From contig KN895063.1 of the NCBI GenBank assembly GCA_000934455.1, positions 3,739-29,783 of the forward strand: a stretch of DNA of 26,045 nt, read 5' to 3'. Below the pieces are notes generated by a model that saw only the letters and a program-made list of their open reading frames with translations, was not told where the DNA came from and did not search any database. The position numbers and the translations under genes were made by a program. Source of the DNA: Apostichopus parvimensis (Eukaryota > Echinodermata > Holothuroidea > Aspidochirotida > Stichopodidae). Shown in pieces: positions 10,611 to 19,632 of this stretch; within the stretch, counting starts at the first letter, position 1; each line of letters begins with the position of its first letter.

Positions 10611-10865
10611 CAAGGATATGTTATGACACAGGAGATAAAAGCGCTAGCGTAACCATCCTGTTTGATCCATGTTAAAATTGAGACTCTGACTCTTCTTATT
10701 TCTTTAAATGCCTGATGTATTTATGTAGGCCTATTGACCTATCCACTTTGCAAAATTCCTGTGCACAACAATTCAGTTGAAACTTTGTTTTCAGTCCATA
10801 TCCTCAGGTTCTTATTTATTTCCCAGCATAGCATGTGCATATGCCTAAACCTTCAATCATTCTAC

Positions 10866-10915
10866 NNNNNNNNNNNNNNNNNNNNNNNNNNNNNNNNNNN
10901 NNNNNNNNNNNNNNN
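10866..10915. other. Assembly gap of 50 N
   Basis: Exactly 50 undetermined bases, a conventional scaffolding spacer. The gap lies precisely between the end of copy 1 and the start of copy 2, so any reading frame drawn through it is meaningless. Confidence 0.98.
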
Positions 10916-12408
10916 AACAAAAGTGAACAATATCCTACATATCAGACGGCTTCATCGATCCCACGGAGAAGCAGAGTGAAGAGCCTATCTGGTGTCATTA
11001 AAAGTCATACCAAGCGTTAATCTCTGAAGATTCTCTGACAGCCCCGACCCACCAAAGAGGCTGGTTAAGCAGCATATGCAAGTACCCGTGGGTCATGTCC
11101 CCCTTTCGGCATCCCAGAATCCCTGAACAGGGGTTCTAGTCCTTTAGTTTCAGTTTCTAAGCGGACCATAGAGAAGCATTCGAAGGGACAGAGTGTCAGA
11201 GAGAATAAAATCTCATTATACCTAGTGTAAGCAAATGTGATGGATGTATGGTAGGTAGAGGTATGGGTACAATTAAAGTGCCTACCGGATTACTCAAAAG
11301 TTGAGGACTGAATTGAAATCATTCACGGACCAGATTTTGGCCCGCAGGTCGCCTATTAAGAATCCTATATTTATTTAGAGTGTCTGTAGAGGGACTCTTA
11401 TTTTTCTACTTCTAGGCTGGGGTTTGTCTGTTAAGGGACTATCATTATGGTCTACGCAGAGAACCCAGTCTGCTTCTTTGACATTCTTTGTTGTACCTCA
11501 CATGGGAGAGAGGAGCGGTGTCTTTTACGGATGAGCAACCTCAAATTACGTAAGCGTAGCTTGAATTTATGTATGTCAGATTGCGATAGTCTGATAGTGT
11601 GTGAACGAGCCTTCATTTTATATACATGCAACAGCATAATTATAACATGGTATTTATTTGTTGATACACAACAACCTCGACTGATAAGCTTCAAAGTTCT
11701 AGTCATACGCAGTTGCTCGGTGACATTCAGCCTGACCAGTTAGTACTTTGTTTAAAGAACATTTACTGCAGTAAGGCCTTAACTACGAACGATTTCTTAT
11801 CGATGTAGGAAGGCTTATCGTTAGTCCTAAATTTACGACTAGGCTTAAATAGCACTTGCGTAGCCTACCATTTGTAGGCTTGCGACATAGCCTAAGTTGT
11901 ATCCTAGGCTGTACTCTAGCCAAGTGCGGCTCATATAGTTGTAACTGCCCAATATAAGAGTAGCGGTATTGGATTGACGATTTGGAGAAAGAATCAACAG
12001 AAAGTGTACTGTGTGATGATCTTGTATTGTATCACTAACTTAGGTCTATTCACAACAAGCAGAAAGTAACAGTTATGCCTAAATGAGGTGCTACTGTAGT
12101 GTTAGGCCTAGGCCCTACTCCGAGTCCTACTAGTCTATGTAAATGTTTCTGGTCAAGGATATGTTATGACACAGGAGATAAAAGCGCTAGCGTAACCATC
12201 CTGTTTGATCCATGTTAAAATTGAGACTCTGACTCTTCTTATTTCTTTAAATGCCTGATGTATTTATGTAGGCCTATTGACCTATCCACTTTGCAAAATT
12301 CCTGTGCACAACAATTCAGTTGAAACTTTGTTTTCAGTCCATATCCTCAGGTTCTTATTTATTTCCCAGCATAGCATGTGCATATGCCTAAACCTTCAAT
12401 CATTCTAC
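10916..12408. repeat. Copy 2 of the 1.5-kb duplication
   Basis: This 1493-base segment begins at the first base after the gap. It corresponds to 9362-10865, less the 11-base indel. After 12408 the sequence is unique. Neither copy contains a gene I can support beyond the weak terminal-exon candidate. Confidence 0.95.
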
Positions 12409-14458
12409 CACTAGTACTACCTCGAAACCATTTCTCTCACAGAGACATTTGGTTGAATGTAATCCGAACATGTTCTTCCATCTGCAGGAATACTTTACCC
12501 TGGATCAAATTCAGGGACTTAAATGATAGAGTAATCGAAATTAGTGTTTAAGTCTAGTGTGCATAGATACCAGTAGTCTAATCTAATTTTCCAATAGGGT
12601 AAATAGTTGAAAGTGCTGTAAGCAGTTGTCAGGTGTGAAATGGACCCATATGTGCATTTTTTTAGCTCTGAACCATTCTCAGATGCAGCATCTTTCATAG
12701 CAGAAATAAAATTCAATCATAGCACATGTAGTAATTCCTTATCTAAGCTTTATATTTGTGACACAATGGTAGAATATCCTTTCCCTATCATCTTCACCTC
12801 ATTGCCAGAGCTCTATAAACTTCACCTCATTGTGCACAATGCACATGTTGCAAAACCACAGAGGTAGCCTAGTCACACCAGAAACTCCTTTGTACTTTTG
12901 AACTTTCTCATCAAGGAATAAACTGTAATACTTTTTCTTTTGCTTGGATACTGTGACCACAGATCCAGCATAGCAAACTCTTGTATGATGTATCATGTTT
13001 TCAAAAATAACATGCTTGACACATGTCCTATTGAAATGTACTTAAATATAATTGAAGTCCCAAGGTCAACATGTGTAAACTTTGTATTATAATGAGACAA
13101 AAGTAGTAGTAACAGGAAAAACTATCACTGTGGAATATTATGTGTAATGCAATATTCATCAGAAAAGAGAGCGGCATTACTGTACAATGTTAAGCAGCCA
13201 CAGTTGTATCCATGATGGGAAAACCAAAATGGTTTGAAGCTTATGCATGATCATGGCGTGAAGCTTTGCGATTGTTTCGTAGTTTTCCAAACAGCCTTAC
13301 CAATATGCAGTATTGCACAGGTCATGATATCACACAGGCAAAATACAATGTTGTCTGAACTGGCTTTCTTGTGCTGACCATGTGGTTTTATCAGAGAGTT
13401 TGCTGCTCATATTTAGTGTGTTGAATAGTTACCATATTAAGATTACACACACTGTATTTAACTTTAGTCACAACAAGGCTTGGATGGACACAGGACTTAA
13501 GGACATTTGATAGTACAGTTGGGCTAAATGGCAATGGTATGTAGTTCTCACAATGCTACACTAGCTCTGTGCTGTGTTAAAATCAGCAAGCACCTGCTCT
13601 GGTTAGATTCATGCGTTTACTTGTCAGTAATACGATTGTTCTGCAGTGCAACATTCAGTCCTAGCAATGTTTAATCATTGCACATAATCGCAAATTGGTA
13701 ATAATTTATCTTTTACGGTTGCCAAAGTATTTGTTATGTCTTCAAACATGTTTACAATAACTTCATTACCAACCTTGTTCACATTTATCGGATGTCTGAT
13801 CGAGTGTGTTGATTGTGGTGTAGTTTAATTTCAATGTGCAAAATAAATGCCTGCTATCGTGCTAGGCTAGAGCCTAGCCTAGAACTTTGAAGGTCCTTCA
13901 ATAGAAAACTCTTGCATACTTATCATCACACCCCTGCAAGGTGTTACATCTATTCATTGTTTTACACGTTTGCTTTTATTAGTGCTAGTAGCCTCGTAGA
14001 TTCGTTCAAAAGTTATTGATTTACTATGAAGGATTTTAAGAAACGTTGTAGATTGCAAGTTGTTCACAGTTTTTGTTTGGTAGAAGTTTTAACATGATTA
14101 AGTCCCACCCGTTAAGACACGAAAGAATAAATAAATAAAGACAGTGCACCATGGAGAAAGATTTGTTTTGACTGTATTTCTGCAATGTTAAACTGACAGT
14201 GATGACAACATAACCGTAAATCAAACAACTGTCTTTGAGTAATTTGGGCTTTGGTACCCACAGATTTATTTTAAGTGGTATTGTGGCAAATAAATTAATT
14301 GGCTGTTCTATTCATTTGCATTATATTGTCTTGTTTGTTTTTCTCAATGCAGAAAGCCATTTGAAACAGTTGACAGATTTCATCGCCGCTTCTTCGCCAT
14401 CAAGTGAGTTGCTGGGGGGGAAAAGAACATCTGCATGTTAAGAACATCTTTCTCTACA
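12409..14458. other. Upstream region of RFK, no other gene recognised
   Basis: No frame exceeds about 75 codons and none is recognisable. A near-palindrome of TAGG/CCTA words (13861-13878, 8-bp arms with a 2-base spacer) lies about 580 bases before the RFK start. The RFK 5' UTR probably occupies the last part. An AG at 14354 and a GTGAGT donor at 14404 could bound a non-coding exon, but no acceptor follows at a usable distance before the start codon. Confidence 0.5.
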
Positions 14459-17421
14459 ATGAGTGAGTGCCTACCATACTTTACCAGAGGCCAGGTTATC
14501 AAAGGTTTTGGAAGAGGGAGTAAAGAACTTGGTATACCTACAGGTAAGGAAACACATTGTTGATACAGAGGCCACCTACGTTACCTTAATGGTCACCAAG
14601 GGGTTGAAATGTATCAAGTAGTCCCCAAAATGACTGTGTGTGGGCGTCATGATAGACGAACACCAAACTATAGTCAGATTGGTCATTATTGTAATTAAAA
14701 TCAGCGTTATTTACATGTCGCACAAATTCTGGTGGGGTCTTCTATGTTTTGACATATGTTGGCCTCGATGACCTTTGACCTCCATTACACACAGTAAGGC
14801 TCTTTTTACTCATGATGAGGCATCCTCATACTAGGACTTAAAGTCATTGCCTCATCATGGCATATATCCTTTAGAATTGTTTACTTTTATGTTACAACTT
14901 TGTTTTACTGTATGAATTAACTACCATATTTGGCTTTAAATAATAGGCATTAAAATAGCAATAATTGATTATTTATTTTCAACTTAAATGCAAAAGAGTC
15001 ATTTCCATTGTTTTTCCTTCTATATAATCTAGTTGTGTATGTAATGAAGGACATCTCAGTTCAAGGGCCAGACTAGAAAAGCTTGCTAGCTTCATTTGGT
15101 TCCATTTGTTTTCCTTCTTATAAACGCTTATTGTTAATTTTCATTATTATATAAATGTATAATGATTGTGTATGTATGGGTACGTGTATGTATGTGTGAG
15201 TGTGTGTACGTGTGTTTGTAAGTATTTATGTATAGAAATAAAGGAAACAAACGTGGGGAATTAACTTTAGTGTAGCTGCCAGCGGAATCTGGTTTCACCA
15301 GCCTAATTAAAAAAATGTACACTATTTTTTTAAGTCCACTTGGACCACTGGAATATTCCTTTAATTGTGGTAAAAGAGTGCATAAGATATCTGCTTCCAA
15401 ATGCTCTGTTGCTAACATACAGTATCTACATACAAACATTTCGTTATGCAGTTGTGGTTGTTTTATTCTGTTTGTTTTATTTTAGCTAATTTCCCAGAGG
15501 ATGTTGTGAGTAAACTTCCTGCAGGGTTCTCTACTGGTGTTTACTATGGATGGGCCAAAGTGGACGATGGTTCGGTGGAAAAGATGGTCATGAGCATTGG
15601 CTGGAATCCCTATTACAAAAATAAGAAAAAGTCAATGGTAATGCAATAATCTCTTTCACATCATCCGTTGCATCATTGGATTAACATACAGAGATGCCAC
15701 TCTTACGATTATATGCAGAATGCCCATTTCTTAACTTTTACTGCCATCTTCCATGTCGCTATTTTATTTTTGTGAAGAAACTTCAGGGATTTCTGAGAAA
15801 AAAAAGAAGAGAAAACAGAAAAGGTTGTCTTATGAAAGAACAGTTTATGTAATCCTCCATTATTCAGCCATTTTCATACAGTGGGATTTCATGTTCTGTG
15901 GTTCTATGTAATAGATCTCTGTTGATCACCAAAAAGAACCACTGGAGTTGAGTTTAAACATTATGCCAAACTTGCAACACTATATATGTAAAAACCTTTC
16001 CAATCCCAGGTCAAAACAGTAAATCCAATCAGAACAAAAGATTTTGCTGTCAGTGTACAATGAAGAGTTGAAGACATCAAATTTGTTTGCTCTAAGTTCA
16101 CTATATGGTACAAACTGTGGAAATTTCAACCATCAAAATCTCAAAAGCAGAAGTTAGGAATTACTTGCAAATTGCATCTGGAGCCATGGCAGCATTTGTT
16201 TTCATTTCATCAGTCACAAATCAGTTTCCCCTGGAGTAACCTTGTTTTCTGACATTTCTTTCTCCATTACAGGAAACCCATATATTACATTCCTTCAAGG
16301 AGGATTTCTATGGCTCTGTACTGAGTGTTGCAATTCTTGGTTATATACGAGAAGAGAGAGGATTTTCTTCATTAGGTGAGATTTTTCATGATTATCAAAT
16401 GAAAAGCTTCACATTGGTTGTTGAAGAGTTTGGAGTTTATGTATGTCAAGGATTTCAGCTTTTGTGAAGTGCACCCGAATTGCTTTGATTGAAATTCGGG
16501 TGACAAGAGATCTGTTTACATTCGATAGTACAAGAAAGCCATTGACATGTAAGTTACCTATTTAGACTGTGCACATAAGGATCTAGTCCTAAATAAGGTG
16601 CATCCACGTACCATATATAAAGTTTATCCAAGCCGTGCTTTTGCAGTTATAGTGATTACATGGTTTCCAGATTTTGCTCCTATTGACTGCAGAAAACAGC
16701 AGAGTTTTTGTACTCAAAAAGGTGCACCAAAAACAAGTAAACAGTTCATTTAAATTTGACTTTAAGAGTAACTGTATTGTTTTAACAGAGTTTTCAGACT
16801 TTGACCTCAGTTGACTTCAAATAACTTTTGGCCTCCATCAAGAACAGTAGCATTCTTGTACTGAATCAGGTGGATCCATATAACAAATATGAAGTTATTC
16901 AATTTTGGAGTTATGCTTGTATTCAGATTTTGACATGTGTATTAGTCTCATACTTAGCATGTGAATGCTAGTGTGTTAATGGCTTTCTGTTCCACAATGG
17001 TGCAAACATACTCCAGAATTTCACAGACACAGTAATTTGTTAGCTGCGTTGGTTGATTTGGTAAGAACAGTGATAAAGTTTTAGAGCATAAATGTTTGCC
17101 CATGTTGGATGGATGTTATGATTGAATTACATAAAGTTGGAAATGCACCATTTCCACAAGTAGTTGTGTGGACTTGTTCATACTAGTAGTGATGGACTTA
17201 AGTGTCGTTTGAAACAAATAGTAGCTTGTGGTATTTTTCATCCCTTTTGTTTTATTTATACCAAAACCATATTTTAATATCGTATTTCTTGTTTGCTTAC
17301 AGATGAACTGATAACCGCTATAAAGTCTGATATAGCGGAAGCTGAAAAGCAGCTAGAGAGGCCAGAGCGGAAAATATTCATTACGGATAACTTTTTTCAA
17401 GATCAAATCAATTCCAGTTGA
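14459..17421 (+). CDS. RFK: Riboflavin kinase (flavokinase), complete four-exon gene
   Basis: The enzyme transfers phosphate from ATP to riboflavin to make FMN (EC 2.7.1.26), the first step to FMN and FAD. Exons: 14459-14543, 15486-15637, 16273-16375, 17303-17421. All introns are GT-AG. Phases are 1, 0 and 1, and the frame stays open to TGA (17419-17421). The product is 152 residues, close to the roughly 155 of vertebrate RFK. It is recognisable throughout: LPYF.RGQV..GFGRGSK.LGIPTANFP near the N-terminus, STG.YYGWA, SIGWNPYYKN.KKSMETHI, FKEDFYG and the C-terminal DNFFQ. The PTAN motif (residues 27-30), whose Thr and Asn bind nucleotide and Mg2+, is split by intron 1 inside the Ala codon. Glu80 of METHI, equivalent to catalytic Glu86 of human RFK, is the first codon of exon 3. 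I chose the start at 14459 because of A at -3 and fit to the family N-terminus. An in-frame ATG at 14435 would add eight residues in a poorer context. It converges with MRPL9. Confidence 0.95.
14811..14859. repeat. Perfect 12-bp inverted repeat in RFK intron 1
   Basis: catgatgaggca (14811-14822) pairs perfectly with tgcctcatcatg (14848-14859) around a 25-base loop. In the RFK pre-mRNA this would fold as a hairpin. Function is unknown. Confidence 0.7.
15160..15232. repeat. Imperfect TG / GTAT microsatellite
   Basis: Repeated gtatg, tgtgtg, tacgtg and gtaag units. On the minus strand it follows a moderately GC-rich segment (about 15240-15350) in the arrangement seen at the 3' tails of some SINE and LINE copies, but I recognise no family. 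Confidence 0.6.
15638..16272 (+). other. RFK: RFK intron 2 (phase 0)
   Basis: It begins GTAATG directly after the ATG codon of SM|ET and ends TCTCCATTACAG. I see no further feature in it. Confidence 0.85.
16376..17302 (+). other. RFK: RFK intron 3 (phase 1)
   Basis: It begins GTGAGA and ends GTTTGCTTACAG. A perfect inverted repeat near its start (16472-16502) is the only structured element seen. Confidence 0.85.
16472..16502. repeat. Perfect 10-bp inverted repeat in RFK intron 3
   Basis: cacccgaatt (16472-16481) and aattcgggtg (16493-16502) flank an 11-base loop. It lies about 100 bases after the exon 3 donor. Confidence 0.7.
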
Positions 17422-18022
17422 TAAATGTTTCTGTGGTAGGAAAATAAGGTTCACCATAACAGTGGAGAGGAAACATCAGGGAGACTTTGGGAAGAGTAAG
17501 GACCAGTAGTGGACGACCAGGGAACCTCATTTGAGCCTTTGGTTTTCATATGGTTGGCTGATGCTCCAAACTGACTCTAACCTGCACATTCATTCCAAAG
17601 CATGCATGTTTCTGTTGTGCACTTTATTGGTAATGTATGCACTTCACTGCCTAGCTTACCGGACTCCCAACAAAACATGCTACCCCAATGTTGCTCCATG
17701 TTACGTTGTGAGCGTAAATGTGTACTCCTCAAAACCTGGTTAAATCAATTGCAAGTAGAGGTGGTGGTGGTTGTCTGTTTTAAAAACAAATTGTTTTGTA
17801 GAGTTGCGATTGGTGGTTCTCTCGATGCTAGAACCAGCATCAAAATAGTTTACTGGCGTTCATCAGCAAACTTGTCAAGACGTCCCAGCTGCGATCAAAT
17901 GGCAAATGTGAGGAGGGGGAATAGGGAAAGCACCTCCAGTGGTTTATTTTTTTAACTGACCATCAAACTTTTGGATCAGTCTGTTTTTTTACCTTTTGAA
18001 TTCTCTACAAAGATTGTAGCTG

Positions 18023-18035
18023 CCCCCCCCCCCCC
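18023..18035. repeat. Poly(C) tract
   Basis: Thirteen C followed by tctt, within the probable RFK 3' UTR. Confidence 0.7.
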
Positions 18036-19094
18036 TCTTCCTTATCACAAAAAGGGTTATTGAGAAAAATTTAGTGAAGGAAATATAATTGTAGGGTATT
18101 CACTATCCAAAGTGAGATGGAATTTTAACTTTCTCTGGTGATTATATATCTATTTTGTTTTCCTTTTTATATGAGTTGTATAATTTCCGGGTCAGCTTCC
18201 CATTAGGCTAGGGGGTTGTTGGCTGTAAGATCATCATTGCGAATGATGAATATGTTAAAATTGAAATATGTAATTATGAGAATTATTCAGAAAGAGTTAG
18301 CTTTTTTCATTTTAATCAAACAGGATAATACTTTTTATAATTATCTTGGTATATTGGAGGTGTTTATGATATTGACCACAAATTAATTTGACATGTTGCA
18401 CTTTGAAATTGCACCCTGTCACTTAGAGCACCCAGGATACCTTTATGGCACAATACCTACAACAGTCTTGAAGTGGCACATTCTTGTACAAAGTTTACAT
18501 ATGGCTAAGATAATAATACATATAGTTATTCGTGTTACATTGTTGGCCAGAGCTATAGCTGCCCTTACACATCTTGTTAACCTTAGTACGATTCCCAGCT
18601 TAAATCTGCAGTTTGCAATGATGAGGCCACAATCTAGTGGTAGATAATCAAGGTGCATCAAAGCATACCAGCAAAATGTTCATATTGGAATATTAATACA
18701 TAACATGGTATTTGTGGGACACAAAATTTTCTGAAGTGGGTAAATGGTTAGCAGCTCACTAATTAGTAGTCAACTGGTTGTGACCCCACAGAATAGGAAA
18801 AGTTTGAAGAATTTTCATGTGTGAACATTTCATGGCTTGATGAAATGGCAAAAATGCATCGTTAACACACAAAAATGTTCTTTTGAGCAAATTGAGGGTA
18901 ATACCAAATGAGTGCTTTAATGTCTAATGATATCTTCTGTTCATGAGCCATCGGTTCTTAGTAATGCAAATTGGACAACTCATCAACATGAAAATCAAGT
19001 TTTATGTGAAGACCGGGGATGTTTTAGTGTGACACAAAGGTACTCTTTCTCTGTAATTGTGCAATTTATATCAAATTATTTTAGTGGACTGCAA

Positions 19095-19100
19095 AATAAA
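19095..19100 (+). terminator. Candidate RFK polyadenylation signal
   Basis: AATAAA on the plus strand followed by a T-rich stretch (19111-19135) that would suit a downstream element. It is the first canonical signal I found after the RFK stop. Confidence 0.4.
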
Positions 19101-19132
19101 AAAGATAAATCTCTCTTTGCGACTTTTTCTAT

Positions 19133-19138
19133 TTTATT
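19133..19138 (-). terminator. Candidate MRPL9 polyadenylation signal
   Basis: TTTATT on the plus strand reads AATAAA on the minus strand, about 495 bases after the MRPL9 stop codon. It lies 33 bases beyond the opposing RFK signal. A variant ATTAAA near 19485 (minus) is a possible earlier site. Confidence 0.4.
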
Positions 19139-19632
19139 AAACGATATCACAACACAGTTCTCTTCTCGGTTTATCAACCTGTGATAGATTCTTGCTTCCC
19201 ATGGAGAGGATTCAGTGCTCATTATGGTATACAACAATATCAGACATAGTACTCCCTATTCACCACAGCTCGCTTTACTGTACTAACAGATAGCAATGTA
19301 TGATATACTTGGCAAATACTGACAAAGCTCTTTCATGCTATATCATGATTATGTAGAGAGCAGATTGACTTGATTACAATCATTTGTCACCTAGTGCAAA
19401 GATATTGTGGCTTTTCCCAAACTATTCCATGATCAACTCATCAATTTATCAACACAGATGAGGTCTGGCATGGAGGTCATATTTTAATGCAATGGTCTGA
19501 TGGCCATGTCACAGTTTCCTAATAAGGCCTGGATAACACTTGCTCTCAAGTTTCATGGCTTGTAGCATTTCTATGACCTCTGGAAGCCTGTTGCATTCTC
19601 AATTACTTTCAGGTGCCGTCCTTTTGTTGGAG

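Larger units (their letters stand above)
9362..10865. repeat. Copy 1 of a 1.5-kb near-identical duplication
   Basis: This 1504-base segment matches 10916-12408 at a constant offset of 1554. I see only two differences. One is G at 9994 versus A at 11548. The other is an 11-base unit (actgtagtgtt) present twice here (10539-10560) and once in copy 2 (12093-12103). Copy 1 ends exactly at the N gap. A 98-codon frame at 9893-10189 is preserved in both copies, but its sequence looks like chance rather than a gene. Confidence 0.95.
14544..15485 (+). other. RFK: RFK intron 1 (phase 1), with hairpin and microsatellite
   Basis: It starts G|GTAAGG and ends in TTTATTTTAG after a T-rich tract. It carries a perfect inverted repeat and a TG/GTAT-type microsatellite, listed separately. 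A minus-strand frame of 101 codons near 15134-15439 runs through the microsatellite and is probably repeat-derived. Confidence 0.85.
17422..19120 (+). other. RFK: Probable RFK 3' UTR and intergenic sequence
   Basis: No canonical AATAAA was found on the plus strand between the RFK stop and 19095, so a long 3' UTR of about 1.7 kb is likely unless a variant signal is used. Frames of 70-117 codons within it (around 17531-17955 and 18393-18647) resemble no protein. A poly(C) run lies at 18023-18035 and a small hairpin (gatgct/agcatc) at 17824-17841. Confidence 0.45.

Noticed and set aside
10734-11020. Frames running through the N gap
   Set aside because: They are created by reading across 50 undetermined bases and joining two unrelated contig ends.
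15134-15439. 101-codon minus-strand frame in RFK intron 1
   Set aside because: About a third of it is the TG/GTAT microsatellite read as Thr-His-Tyr repeats. The rest has no recognisable domain. A SINE or LINE tail is possible but unproven.
17531-17955. Frames of 70 and 117 codons after the RFK stop
   Set aside because: They lie in the probable RFK 3' UTR, resemble no family and have no splice context.
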